Counted from the first letter of the stretch, positions 47,930 to 57,865 are shown. The stretch: 64,000 nucleotides of DNA from Lachnospiraceae bacterium (GCA_009911185.1 QXWW01000008.1:62001-126000); one strand, 5' to 3'. Program-made: numbers and translations. Notes: generated from the letters alone by a model not told the origin.

Positions 47930-50900
47930 TTATTTAACGGTTACTTTTATTTTCTTACTTACACCATTACATTTCACTGTAATCGTAGTCTTTCCTTTTT
48001 TGATTCCTTTTACAACACCTTTGCTGGTTACGGTTGCAATTTTCTTGTTTGCAGATTTGTAAGTTACTTTTTTGCCGTTTGCGTTGGTAACAGTTACTTT
48101 GATCGTAACTTTCTTGCCTTTCTTAACCGTATAGCTGCTCTTCTTGGGCTTAATTACTGTCTTCTTATTCGCTGAGCTCTTCAACGCTTTCACTTCTTCT
48201 TTGGCTGCGTTTAAGTCTTTAGTTAATTGCGCAATCTGGTTATTAAGTGTAAGTACGTTGTTCGAATGCTGTTTCTGAGCATCTAAAAGCTCTTGTTTCG
48301 CCTGTGTAATCTGTGACTGCAGCTTATCAACTTCTTCCTGAGCCTGCTCCAGCTTAAATTTATAGTAGAGATCAATTTTTGATTTTGCTACTGTCTGATA
48401 TTCTTTTAAGCCTTCAGAAAATTCCTCTGTGTAAGGCATATTCTTTGTACCGTAAACTCGTACCATGTCATTGGAACGCATAATAATGTTCAGATTGTTG
48501 ATTGCGCTCTTCTGTACGTCACCGAGACAGATATTATTATTGTCCTTATAATTACCTTTGTAGGTAATGGATTTTCCATCCTGGCTTACCTTAGCAACAT
48601 CCGTTGTTACCGGTGTCTTATAGTTTCCGCCCGGCCACCAGATATTTGCCTGATATTCAAGGTAAATCGGCTCGCCGTCTACCAAAACACTGCTTCCGTC
48701 AACAGTTGCCGTATGTCCTTCGCCTACTGTTGCCGTTACTTCCTCTTTTCCATTTGCCGCTACTTCAAAATCATTCCATGCAGCTTCCTGATAGGTAAAC
48801 ATAAACATCAGCGCGTCTTTCAGACCAATCTGACCCTTTTCATCAAATACCGGAGCAACATCCATAGCACCCAGCATGATCTCGCTTGCCTTGGAAGAAC
48901 CGCCCGGCATAATCAAATCGTTGCCTGCATGCATAGACTGGGACGCATGAGATACGCCGCCATTCCAGTCTGTCATAATCAGTCCGGTAAAGCCCCATTC
49001 TCCGCGCGCTATGTTTGTACACAAATCATAGGAATCTGCTGTCGGCACGCCATTGATCTGGTTATAGGAGGTCATAATCGAAGTCGGATGAGACTCTTTG
49101 ATGGCAATTTCAAAACCTTTCAGATAAATCTCACGCAATGCTCTCTCACTGACAACAGAATCTGTTCCAGAACGGTCAGTTTCCTGGCTGTTAGCTGCAT
49201 AATGCTTCAGACATGCGCCTACACCGGCTTCACTCTGTATTCCCTTTGTAATTGCAGACGCCATAGTACCTGCAACTGTAGGATCTTCGCCAAAATATTC
49301 GAAGTTACGTCCGCACAGCGGATCTCTGTGGATGTTTAATGAGGGACCGAGCAGCGTAGTAATATTTAACTCTGCACATTCTATGCTGAATGCTTCTCCT
49401 ACACGCTCCAGCAATTCTGTATCCCAGCTCTGTGCCAGCATATAATGAACCGGCCATGCTGTCGCATACTGATAATAAGTTGTTTTTTCACCAGTTGCCT
49501 CTACCGTAGCTTCATATTCCTGTTTTACACGGATACCGCCAGGGCCGTCTGCAGAAATAATGCTTGGAATCTTATATTTCTCATAAGCAACTGTCTCACC
49601 TGCTGCACCTGGAACTGTCGCTGAATTGGAGCCTACGATAGGACTGTTCTCATTTGCAACACCCCAGCCGCTGCCGCAGTTTAATTTTGCAAGCTCTTCT
49701 ATGCTCATCTGGGCAACCAGCTCTTCCATGCTGGCCTTTCCTTCATATACATCCATCAATGTGACATCTTTTTTGTCCACATACTCTACGGATTCATATG
49801 TCTGGATTGCTTTATAATCCTTGTCCGTTGTATAAGTCGTTACCTTCTCATCTTCATACGGAGAAGCGTTATTTTCTGTAGTAATCACGCTGCTGTCAAT
49901 CTCAATCACCTTTGCCGCGCTCTTTTCTGCTTCCTCTGCAGCATAGGTGTACGGTGTCCTTCCTGCCTTGGACCATTCTTCCAGTTTGCGGTTCTCCTGA
50001 ACTTCCATCTGGTTTGAAAGCTGCTCTACTACTTTTGTATTATTCACCTTCAATGCGCCAACTACTTTTGTATTACGTGAAGAATTACCAACGCGCACAT
50101 AGTATGTTCCCGCATCTAATATGTAAGCCGCCTGCGCTTCATTATAATACGCCATTTCAGATACATCATAGGTCAAAGTCAGCGTCTGATACTGTCCTGG
50201 AGCTAATTCATCCGTCTTTCCAAACGCTGCAAGCTGCTGGTACTCTTTTTCCGCTTCCTTAGAATCCGGCGCAGAAAAATAAACCTGTACAACTTCTCTG
50301 CCGCTGTATGTGCTACCGGTATTCGTCACCATAACCTCTACAGTAACTTTGTCTGCGTCTGCTTTCACATCCGTTACATTCATCTCAAAGTCTGTATAGG
50401 TCTTACCATATCCGAACTCATATGCCGGTTCTATGCCAAAGGTATCAAAATAGCGATAGCCCACATAGATGCCTTCTTCATAAAATTCGTTCATGCTGTC
50501 GCCGTCATTCTTAGCAAATGTTTCGGACGCCGGATAATCTTCATACTTCTTCGCCCAGGTTGCAACCAGCTTTCCGGATGGCGCAACTGTACCATTGATT
50601 ACGTCCAAAAGAGCATTTCCGCCTTCCTGACCAGCCTGGCCCATCAGCAGCAAAGCGTCTAAGCCTTCAATTTCCTGGAAGAACGTTGTATCAATAACAC
50701 CGCCGACATTTAATACTACAATTGTCTTGTCAAAGGCCGCTGACACACGTTTCAGATTATTCTTTTCTACTTCAGTGAGTTCATAATCTCCTATCTCAAC
50801 TGTCTTTTTCTGACCGTCATCTCCTGTAACGGTAGCCTCTGTCTTCATGGTGCGGTCTGCACCTTCACCGGCGTTTCTGGAAATGACATAAATAGCCGTA

Positions 50901-51409
50901 TCGGTGCCTTTCTTTGCTTTTTCAAGCTCTGCATCCGTAAACTCCAGCTCCGGATATACAAACGTAGCCATTGGGTTTACTGCTGCGCTTTGATATTCTT
51001 TGTCATAACCTACGGCATATTTTTTCAATATGTCTGCTGTCGTCACCTGATATCCAGCCTTCTCAAAGGAATTAAGGATATTAATATTGTAACGTTCGCT
51101 CTGGTTAACCGCTACATCTCCGCCGCCGGACAGTCCGCCGTTAAACGGATCACCGGAACCTGTACCGCCTCTGACGGTCCGGACAGCTCCGCCGCCGAAT
51201 AATGCCAGCTTCTTGGAACTAACAGGCAGCGCCCCGTTATTTTCCAATAATACCATGGATTCTGCGCCTGCTTCCCTTGCAAGCGCTGCACTTTGTCTTT
51301 CTCTTACTGACACTTCATTAGAAGTTGTTGCTGCAAATGCTGTCTGCCCTGCAGGAAACGCTATACTCACCGCCAAAGCAAGTGCCAGAAATCTTTTTGC
51401 TTTTCGCAT
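47930..51409 (-). CDS. Secreted GH3 glycosidase with permuted domain order
   Basis: A 1159-residue enzyme. After a signal peptide (1-26), the GH3 C-terminal alpha/beta domain comes first (about 35-330), then an Fn3-like domain (about 355-455), and only then the TIM-barrel that is normally N-terminal (about 560-890). The nucleophile is D814 in GLIMTDWNGG, and the substrate loop KHYAANSQETDR is present. This swapped order is known in beta-glucosidases of Ruminococcus albus and Butyrivibrio. A coiled coil (about 1010-1085) and a lysine-rich Big_2 domain (about 1088-1159) end the protein, with no sortase signal. Beta-glucosidase or beta-xylosidase activity is expected outside the cell. Confidence 0.92.
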   Translation of the reverse strand: MRKAKRFLALALAVSIAFPAGQTAFAATTSNEVSVRERQSAALAREAGAESMVLLENNGALPVSSKKLALFGGGAVRTVRGGTGSGDPFNGGLSGGGDVAVNQSERYNINILNSFEKAGYQVTTADILKKYAVGYDKEYQSAAVNPMATFVYPELEFTDAELEKAKKGTDTAIYVISRNAGEGADRTMKTEATVTGDDGQKKTVEIGDYELTEVEKNNLKRVSAAFDKTIVVLNVGGVIDTTFFQEIEGLDALLLMGQAGQEGGNALLDVINGTVAPSGKLVATWAKKYEDYPASETFAKNDGDSMNEFYEEGIYVGYRYFDTFGIEPAYEFGYGKTYTDFEMNVTDVKADADKVTVEVMVTNTGSTYSGREVVQVYFSAPDSKEAEKEYQQLAAFGKTDELAPGQYQTLTLTYDVSEMAYYNEAQAAYILDAGTYYVRVGNSSRNTKVVGALKVNNTKVVEQLSNQMEVQENRKLEEWSKAGRTPYTYAAEEAEKSAAKVIEIDSSVITTENNASPYEDEKVTTYTTDKDYKAIQTYESVEYVDKKDVTLMDVYEGKASMEELVAQMSIEELAKLNCGSGWGVANENSPIVGSNSATVPGAAGETVAYEKYKIPSIISADGPGGIRVKQEYEATVEATGEKTTYYQYATAWPVHYMLAQSWDTELLERVGEAFSIECAELNITTLLGPSLNIHRDPLCGRNFEYFGEDPTVAGTMASAITKGIQSEAGVGACLKHYAANSQETDRSGTDSVVSERALREIYLKGFEIAIKESHPTSIMTSYNQINGVPTADSYDLCTNIARGEWGFTGLIMTDWNGGVSHASQSMHAGNDLIMPGGSSKASEIMLGAMDVAPVFDEKGQIGLKDALMFMFTYQEAAWNDFEVAANGKEEVTATVGEGHTATVDGSSVLVDGEPIYLEYQANIWWPGGNYKTPVTTDVAKVSQDGKSITYKGNYKDNNNICLGDVQKSAINNLNIIMRSNDMVRVYGTKNMPYTEEFSEGLKEYQTVAKSKIDLYYKFKLEQAQEEVDKLQSQITQAKQELLDAQKQHSNNVLTLNNQIAQLTKDLNAAKEEVKALKSSANKKTVIKPKKSSYTVKKGKKVTIKVTVTNANGKKVTYKSANKKIATVTSKGVVKGIKKGKTTITVKCNGVSKKIKVTVK

Positions 51410-51452
51410 TTTTTTCCCTCCCTTGGATTTTTATGGATTTATTAAATCACAT

Positions 51453-51469
51453 TTTTCCTCTGAGGAAAA
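51453..51469. promoter_or_regulatory. Perfect inverted repeat upstream of the GH3 gene
   Basis: TTTTCCTC and GAGGAAAA flank a single base, in the 76-base gap between the AraC regulator and the GH3 gene. The tight centre suits a protein binding site better than an RNA hairpin. Confidence 0.45.
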
Positions 51470-51485
51470 GAATCGGCTTTTGCAG

Positions 51486-53708
51486 TCATGCTTCATTTTT
51501 TGATACCTGTTCTTTATACTGGCTGGGCGTAATACCCTCATACCGCTTAAACGCGCGCGTCAAAGCCTGCATATCCGAATAGCCGACAAAGAATGCGGCA
51601 TTTTTTACAGAGCAATCATTTTTTAACATTTCCTTTGCCAATTCAATTTTTGCCCTGTGAATATATTCCAGTGCGCCCATGCCTGTCCATGTTTTAAAGC
51701 TCCTGCTTAAATGCGGCACGCTCATCCCGAAGCGGTTAGCCAGTGAGGAGACATTCATATCATAATCTGCGGCATGTTCGCGGATATAGTGAAGCATCTC
51801 TTCCAGCCACTCCGGCCTTTTCTCAGCCGCGCTGTTTTCCTTATACTGGATCATCCGTTCAAAAATATCATGGCTTTCCCGCACCAATTCATCCATAGAC
51901 TGAATGCGGAACAGGCGTTCTTCACAATGCAGTGAATCATAAAACTTCTGTTCCTCTTCATCTGCCGAAGTATTTAACACCGTTATCAAAATACCAATCA
52001 ACCCGTACATGCGGTATAAGTTGTACTTTAAGTATTTTTGATTTTTAGGAAACGTCTTTTGGAACAGCAAATCCAATTCCCGGTTTGCTCCATGAAAATC
52101 CTCGCTTTCCAGACAGTTTAGCAGCTTCTTGCTGCCGTTGATATAATCAGAAAACTGAAAATCTCCCTCATTCTGGAGCATTTCGCCGTACATATATACG
52201 CCCGCCCTGCGTTCTCCGTCATGATTCCAGAAATCCAGATACAAAAGCCCTTCCAATAAGGAATCATAAACGCGTTTCATCTGATCAAATCCACGTTCTT
52301 TCACTCCGGCCAGAATACAGACGGGCATCTGAAACAATTCCAGAAAAATATTGGAAATTACCTCAAACATTCCCCTCATACGCTCCTGTTCGCCTTCGTC
52401 TGACCTCCGACGGCTGACGATCACAACGTATTGCCGCCCCACCGGCAACACAAGCCCCTGGCATGTTCCAAAGGCGCGTTCTTTCAATACATCCCATACC
52501 ACAATCCAGGCCGGATTTTCTTCTCCCTGCCCCTTTTGCATCAGCGGTCTGAATCCGTCCTCTTTCTTCTCCGGAACAATTACTGCCATCTGGTAATACT
52601 CCTCACCGTCTTCATTTGTGAGCTGCTCCCAGACGCCGCTCCCCGGAGATGGAAAAGCCTGTTCCACTCCTTCCAGATAATGCGCCAGTCCCAAATTCTT
52701 CAAAATCCGGCTGTTTTTATTAATACGTCCTTGCAGCCTGTGGTTATCCTGAATCAGATTTCCCACAGGCACATACATTTTTTGAGACAAATACCAGGAA
52801 AGCAGCGCTGCCAGAATCGCCATAAAGAAAAACTCCGCGATAAGAATCAACAACGCACGCCTGAACTGGCTAAAATACTCCGCCTCTGGCAGTAATACAT
52901 AAAGCTTCATATGAAACAGTTCCACCTGTGCGCCAATCCCAATATACGACTTGCCGGCAATCTTTATTTTCTGAATCTTTTTCCCTGCCTCAGTATCCTC
53001 TGCCAAAACGCCTTCTAAGGCGTCTTTGGGCAAACTGCCTGCGCACAGGAGATTCTCGCCCTCCTGCGTATGGAGTAAAATAGTATTTTCATGCACGTTT
53101 CCGCCTATCAGCCGTTGCCCGCTATATTCCGCGAAAATGACAGCCAGAATCTCCCCCTCTTCATATACCGGCTGCAAAAACCAGATCACTGACCCTTTCA
53201 AAATTGCATAATACCTGCCGTCCTCCATATGCATCAAACGGTCAAATTCTTCTTTTTCCAGCCCATATTGCCTGCAAAAAAACATAATTCCCGTATCCTG
53301 CTCCCAACGCTGGGTTTCTGCTGAAACAACCGAATTGCTGTTTGCAAAATAAACATGCAGATTTTGATATAACCCATTTTTGGCGTCTAACCTCGACATC
53401 AGCGTTTTTAATTCCAGAGAACTCAGAATTTCCCACTCTACCGTTTCCCCGCTTAACTGTGCAGCCTCCCGAAATTGCTGCTCTGCCTCTAAAACATCAA
53501 ATGCCTGGTAAGTCCGTTCTATATAATCTGCAACCTGCTGTGAGATCTCTCTTACCTGCAGATCTGCAAACCGTTCCCGCTCCTGCTTGAGACTAACCAT
53601 GGAACCTGCATATCCCACCCCGGTAATTCCCAGCAAAATAGCGCACACCAGAATATAAGAAGTTAAAAAAGAACGGAACGTAAGCATTTTAGAATAATTT
53701 GGCTTCAT
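51486..53708 (-). CDS. Membrane-bound AraC-family regulator
   Basis: A 740-residue protein. The start at 53708 (MKPNYSKMLTFRSF) has GGGAGG upstream. TM1 is at about 15-37, an extracellular sensor spans about 38-285, TM2 lies at about 290-315, then a cytoplasmic linker, and the AraC helix-turn-helix pair occupies the last 100 residues (LANRFGMSVPHLSRSFKTWTGM, FFVGYSDMQALTRAFKRYEG). One protein thus senses outside and binds DNA inside, with no kinase. It lies just upstream of the GH3 gene and divergent from an orphan binding protein, both likely targets. Confidence 0.9.
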   Translation of the reverse strand: MKPNYSKMLTFRSFLTSYILVCAILLGITGVGYAGSMVSLKQERERFADLQVREISQQVADYIERTYQAFDVLEAEQQFREAAQLSGETVEWEILSSLELKTLMSRLDAKNGLYQNLHVYFANSNSVVSAETQRWEQDTGIMFFCRQYGLEKEEFDRLMHMEDGRYYAILKGSVIWFLQPVYEEGEILAVIFAEYSGQRLIGGNVHENTILLHTQEGENLLCAGSLPKDALEGVLAEDTEAGKKIQKIKIAGKSYIGIGAQVELFHMKLYVLLPEAEYFSQFRRALLILIAEFFFMAILAALLSWYLSQKMYVPVGNLIQDNHRLQGRINKNSRILKNLGLAHYLEGVEQAFPSPGSGVWEQLTNEDGEEYYQMAVIVPEKKEDGFRPLMQKGQGEENPAWIVVWDVLKERAFGTCQGLVLPVGRQYVVIVSRRRSDEGEQERMRGMFEVISNIFLELFQMPVCILAGVKERGFDQMKRVYDSLLEGLLYLDFWNHDGERRAGVYMYGEMLQNEGDFQFSDYINGSKKLLNCLESEDFHGANRELDLLFQKTFPKNQKYLKYNLYRMYGLIGILITVLNTSADEEEQKFYDSLHCEERLFRIQSMDELVRESHDIFERMIQYKENSAAEKRPEWLEEMLHYIREHAADYDMNVSSLANRFGMSVPHLSRSFKTWTGMGALEYIHRAKIELAKEMLKNDCSVKNAAFFVGYSDMQALTRAFKRYEGITPSQYKEQVSKNEA

Positions 53709-53801
53709 AAATTTCCTCCCATCCACTTCCCACTTTCCCAAAAATTGTAGTATAATAGATTTTATTATAACACATTATAACGTCAAAACAGGAGGTTTCC
53801 T

Positions 53802-55358
53802 ATGAAAATAAAGAAAAAATTTATAATTGGCGCAGTTTTTTTCTTTACCGCAGTTATTCTCTGTCTTGCCGTGTATTCCGGCTACCGCCGCGCCTCATCC
53901 CCGGCCGCTCCAAAACAGTCCCTGACTTACCTCGTCCAATTTGACAACGAACTTTCCAGCGTCTGCAACGGCGATTTGAATCAAACCGACTTCTATCGCG
54001 AGCTGGAAAAACGTACGAACGTACATATCAATTTTTGTACCTCCCCCAAGGATCTGCAATCTTTTTATCAATTTGGAAAGAGCAGCCGCACTTCCCCGGA
54101 CTTACTGGACCAGCACATGCTCTACCAGTTTTACGGTACGTCTGCCGAAAAATGCCTGACCGAGGGGCTGACCCTGGATCTGACCGATTTGGTGAAGGAG
54201 TATGCCCCCAATTACTATCGGCTTATCCAAAGGCCAGAATATCACGATATCGCCTATACTTCATCCGGACGGATTGCCGCTATCTATTCCCTGAAAACAG
54301 AAGAGCAGAAAACCTTTGCCGGCCTGCAGCTTCGTAAAGACTGGCTGGAGGAGCTGAACCTGGAAGTCCCGGTCACTTATGACGACTGGGAAAACGTCTT
54401 AACCGCGTTCAAAGAAAAAAAGAATATCGTAGCTCCTCTGTATCTGCCTGCCGCAGGTTTTATGCAAAACGACGCCTTAAATGCCGGCTTTGGGGTAAGC
54501 ACCGGCTTTTTCCAAAAAGACGGCTCTGTTTTCTTTGGACCTGCCGAAGAAGGCTGGCATTCTTATCTCAAGCTTTTAAACCGCTGGTACAAAAAGGGAC
54601 TGATCGATCCCAATTTTATCACCGGACAGTCTATTTATGCGCCTTCCGACGTTATCTGTACCGGAGCTTACGGCGCCTGGTATGGACTTTATACCATGCC
54701 CTCCACACTCTCCTTTGACACGGAGAACGCCGCTGTCGTTGCCGCAGCTCCGCCGAAACAAAATGCCAACGATATTCTGCATCTGCAACATCCGGTCAGT
54801 TATGCAGACAACTGCATTGCCATAAGCCGTGAATGCGAAAATCCAAAGCTTGCCCTGCAGTGGATTGATTATCTTTTTTCCGAAAAAGGATCTCTTTTTG
54901 CCAGCTATGGAACAAAAGGAAAGACCTATACTTTAGATAAGGACAACAAGCCGGTCTTTACTGATTTGATTTTAAACAATCCTGATGGCTTAAGCTTTAC
55001 CCAGGCTTTGAAATTCTATACCTTTACCCCCGGCTTTGCTTCTGCCTGCATAGACTGGAAACGTGAGCAGCAAGCCGTCCCCGCAGACGATATTGCCATG
55101 TGCGATGTCTGGAGCGAAGGGGATTGCGCATATCTGCTGCCGGAAAACCTGCAGGTTTCACTGGAACAAAGAGAACGGCTTTCAGAGATTTCAAATGCCT
55201 TAAACGGAATTGTATACCAATATACAGCGGGATTCATCAACGGCACCATACCTTTTTCAGAATATAAGAACTATCTCAAAGCGTTAGATGAATGCGGGCT
55301 CGACGAAGCGGTTTCCATTTGCCAGGAAGGGCTAAAAAACGTTACCTCAGACCCCTGA
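53802..55358 (+). CDS. Extracellular solute-binding protein without permeases
   Basis: This 518-residue protein has an N-terminal hydrophobic anchor (about 7-27) with ILC but no proper lipobox, and a bilobal binding-protein pattern like lipoproteins of the YtcQ/LipO type (SLTYLVQFDNELSS, KRTNVHINF, LRKDWLEELNLEVPVTYDDW). GGAGG precedes the ATG. No permease or ATPase is nearby; the divergent neighbour is a membrane AraC regulator whose outer domain could receive the loaded binding protein. Alternatively it shares a permease encoded elsewhere. Confidence 0.82.
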   Translation: MKIKKKFIIGAVFFFTAVILCLAVYSGYRRASSPAAPKQSLTYLVQFDNELSSVCNGDLNQTDFYRELEKRTNVHINFCTSPKDLQSFYQFGKSSRTSPDLLDQHMLYQFYGTSAEKCLTEGLTLDLTDLVKEYAPNYYRLIQRPEYHDIAYTSSGRIAAIYSLKTEEQKTFAGLQLRKDWLEELNLEVPVTYDDWENVLTAFKEKKNIVAPLYLPAAGFMQNDALNAGFGVSTGFFQKDGSVFFGPAEEGWHSYLKLLNRWYKKGLIDPNFITGQSIYAPSDVICTGAYGAWYGLYTMPSTLSFDTENAAVVAAAPPKQNANDILHLQHPVSYADNCIAISRECENPKLALQWIDYLFSEKGSLFASYGTKGKTYTLDKDNKPVFTDLILNNPDGLSFTQALKFYTFTPGFASACIDWKREQQAVPADDIAMCDVWSEGDCAYLLPENLQVSLEQRERLSEISNALNGIVYQYTAGFINGTIPFSEYKNYLKALDECGLDEAVSICQEGLKNVTSDP

Positions 55359-55988
55359 GTCCTTAAACTGGAACGATTTGCGCATCCTCTTTGCAAATAT
55401 TTCCTCGTTAATTGCCGGAAGAATGAAGCTGCTGCAATCATTCATCGGCGTATGGCAAACTAGTACAACGAAAATTAAGCAATAGACATCTTCACTTGCC
55501 TAATTGTCCAGCTACTACGTCAGAAAACCTAGACGCAATCACAGCTACGCCGTCGTTTTTCTTCCTTGTATCTGAAACAATTATTCTGTGTGAATATATC
55601 AAAGACTTAATGTTCGTTGTACTATTGTATTTGCCAAAACCGTTTTTTCCATTATCTGTCAACCTGCCCTGTCCGATTTTCGTATGCTCATAAATCCTGT
55701 TCAAGACCAGATAAGGATAAATATTTGCAAGATTTTGATGCATGTATGATAAAATTATTGAAAAAGATTCTACATAGCTATAACGCCAACAGGCAAAAGG
55801 TGATAGCAAGCTCATGTGAACCATGAACGAATCCCCGGATTGTAGTAAAATACATTCCGGAGATTCTTCTTTTTTATAGCGGCAAACAGGCTGCCCTCAC
55901 CTTCCTGTAAAGCTATTTGCAAACAAGGCGGCAATCCACGCCTGCCAAAACTCTGACAACTTTTCTAAAATATAATTTTTTCCATCTA
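55359..55988. other. Gene-poor stretch
   Basis: This stretch of about 630 bases after the binding-protein gene has no supported gene. A minus-strand open frame of 110 codons (55492-55824) lacks a ribosome binding site and any domain that I recognise; it could be a decayed gene. Confidence 0.4.
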
Positions 55989-56017
55989 TTGACAAATGCG
56001 TTTTCATGCTATATACT
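55989..56017 (+). promoter_or_regulatory. Sigma-A promoter of the TetR gene
   Basis: TTGACA (55989-55994), 17 bases, TATACT (56012-56017). A small inverted repeat, GTTG CAAAA CAAC, follows at about 56042-56054 and could be the TetR operator. Confidence 0.78.
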
Positions 56018-56078
56018 TAAATCAATCGTTTTAATACATATGTTGCAAAACAACCAATTTAATTTCAGGAGGAATCAT

Positions 56079-56666
56079 ATGCCGCCGAAAGCAAAATTTA
56101 CACGGGAACAAATCATACAGGCCGGACTGGATATCATAAAAGAAAACGGTATGGGAGCTTTAACCGCCAGAGCATTAGGCGCAAAACTGGGTAGTTCTGC
56201 AAGACCTGTTTTCACCATATTTCAAAGTATGGAAGAAGTGCAGGAAGAAGTGAAAAATTCGGCAAAGTCAGTCTATGCCGAATATATCAGAAAAGGTTTA
56301 GCGCAGGAATCAGCATTTAAGAGCGTAGGCACACAATATATCCTGTTTGCCATGCAGGAACCGAAATTATTTCAACTGCTCTTTATGTCAGAACAAGAAC
56401 ATCCCCCTGCAGTCGTCAATCTAATGCCCGCAATTGACGATAATTATAAGGACATTTTACAGTCCGTGCAAACTGAGTATCATCTGCCCGAAACCAAGGC
56501 GGAATTGTTATACCGTCATTTATGGATTTACACGCATGGTATCGCTGTACTTTGCGCAACAAATATGTGCAGATTTACAGCAAAGGAATTAAATAAGATG
56601 ATTTCACAGGTATTTAAAGGTATATTAAAAGAACTTAACAGCAGCGATACATCGGAATCTTTTTGA
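56079..56666 (+). CDS. TetR-family regulator
   Basis: A 195-residue regulator. The start at 56079 (MPPKAKFTREQIIQAGLDI) has AGGAGG upstream; the frame extends further back through the promoter and is rejected. The DNA-binding helices are in MGALTARALGAKLGSSARPVFTIF, slightly divergent from the usual YxHF ending. The C-terminal ligand domain (about 75-190) resembles the WHG type. It precedes a small membrane protein by 37 bases, probably its target. Confidence 0.88.
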   Translation: MPPKAKFTREQIIQAGLDIIKENGMGALTARALGAKLGSSARPVFTIFQSMEEVQEEVKNSAKSVYAEYIRKGLAQESAFKSVGTQYILFAMQEPKLFQLLFMSEQEHPPAVVNLMPAIDDNYKDILQSVQTEYHLPETKAELLYRHLWIYTHGIAVLCATNMCRFTAKELNKMISQVFKGILKELNSSDTSESF

Positions 56667-56703
56667 AAATAAAAGCGAACGAAACGTTGAGATTGGAGGA
56701 AAC

Positions 56704-57102
56704 ATGGATAAGAAGAAATGGATACGCATAGCGTCAATTTATTCACTCATATATACGGCGACAACCTTATTAAATAGTATTTTATATCTTTGTAATGGTA
56801 TTTATGAAGACCCAAACGGGAATTGGCACGAATTGGACCGGGCGATTATTCTTTTGATTGGGATTGCAGCATTTGAACTATGTACTAATTTGCCTGTGAA
56901 ACCTCTCATTTTGAGATACCTTATTGCCTATGTGCCATCGCAGTTACTGGCATTTGCATATATCTGGTTCAGCGGGCTGAGAGAAGAATTGGCAGAATCC
57001 GCATACCGGGATATTTGGATTAACTTTACAAGCCTCTTTTTACTCTTATGCCTGATTCACACCATGATTTGTTTTTGTAAGAGGAAACGATTTTCCAATT
57101 AA
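56704..57102 (+). CDS. Small four-helix membrane protein downstream of TetR
   Basis: A 132-residue protein with hydrophobic segments at about 10-28, 46-62, 70-90 and 105-122 and a basic C-terminus (CKRKRFSN). I do not recognise an established function; similar small proteins occur beside TetR regulators in Clostridia. It is probably co-transcribed with the TetR gene, and a terminator follows. An efflux or envelope role is only a guess from context. Confidence 0.7.
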   Translation: MDKKKWIRIASIYSLIYTATTLLNSILYLCNGIYEDPNGNWHELDRAIILLIGIAAFELCTNLPVKPLILRYLIAYVPSQLLAFAYIWFSGLREELAESAYRDIWINFTSLFLLLCLIHTMICFCKRKRFSN

Positions 57103-57123
57103 TAATAGCGATAACGGACACAG

Positions 57124-57164
57124 GGCTGCCGCTTCACGAACTATTCTTCGCGATAACGGCAGCC
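57124..57164 (+). terminator. Terminator after the TetR operon
   Basis: Arms GGCTGCCG (57124-57131) and CGGCAGCC (57157-57164), followed by a T-rich stretch (TCCGTATTTT). Confidence 0.75.
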
Positions 57165-57266
57165 TCCGTATTTTATGCGCAGTCATTTAGCGTGTTCCTT
57201 TGTCTTTTACTTTTCTAATTCAAACTAAAATCACCATGTCTAAAACCAACTATCGTAAAATATTTT

Positions 57267-57296
57267 GAAACCTTTTTTCCGGTGCGCGTATCTAAT
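57267..57296 (+). promoter_or_regulatory. ECF-type promoter of the sigma/DUF4179 operon
   Basis: TGAAAC with CGTA 15 bases downstream resembles the sigma-W class of promoters. The GAAAC, 18 bases, ATCTAAT, GGGTATAAG layout is shared with the promoter of the fused sigma gene at 47794-47823. Confidence 0.68.
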
Positions 57297-57367
57297 GGGT
57301 ATAAGTAACCAAAATCATTCGAATGATAAAAAGCAGCTCACGGCTGCGGAAGATGGGGGCGGAAACT

Positions 57368-57865
57368 ATGCAAACGCTTATTGAAAAAGCTGTCCAGGGA
57401 GATGTGGAATCATTTTTGGAATTGATGGACATTCATTCCCTGGCAATGTATAAAGTCGCACGTGCGATTCTACGTAATGACAGCGATGTGGCAGACGCGG
57501 TACAAGATACGATCTTAAACTGTTTTGAGAAGATACATACGTTAAAAGAACAGGCATATTTCAAAACCTGGTTGACCCGTATTCTGATAAATAACTGCAA
57601 TCGTATTTTACAACATCACAAAAAAGAAAATCTGCCTGGCGACATACCGGAAACCATGACGCCGGACCAATCGCTTGCCGAGTTTGAATTTAAAGAAATG
57701 TTAGAGCTGGTAGAGGAGAAATACCGCCTGGTTTTAACTTTATATTATCTGCAAGGATTTAAAATCCAGGAAATTGCAGAGCTTTTAGATATGAATCAAA
57801 ATACCGTAAAGACCAGACTTTCCAGAGCCAGAGAACAAATCCGCGCTGCTTATCTGAAAAAATAA
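57368..57865 (+). CDS. ECF RNA polymerase sigma factor
   Basis: A 165-residue sigma factor. The start is set at 57368 (MQTLIEKAVQGDVESF), the family N-terminus; an upstream in-frame start is possible. Region 2 has MYKVARAILRNDSDVADAVQ and YFKTWLTRILINNCNRI; region 4 has LYYLQGFKIQEIAELLDM. It is a close paralogue of the sigma half of the fused gene at 46406-47746. Its anti-sigma partner follows 49 bases downstream, and its promoter looks self-recognised. Confidence 0.92.
   Translation: MQTLIEKAVQGDVESFLELMDIHSLAMYKVARAILRNDSDVADAVQDTILNCFEKIHTLKEQAYFKTWLTRILINNCNRILQHHKKENLPGDIPETMTPDQSLAEFEFKEMLELVEEKYRLVLTLYYLQGFKIQEIAELLDMNQNTVKTRLSRAREQIRAAYLKK

Noticed and set aside
55492-55824. Minus-strand open frame of 110 codons
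   Set aside because: No ribosome binding site, no domain recognised, and located in an AT-rich gene-poor stretch; possible remnant only.
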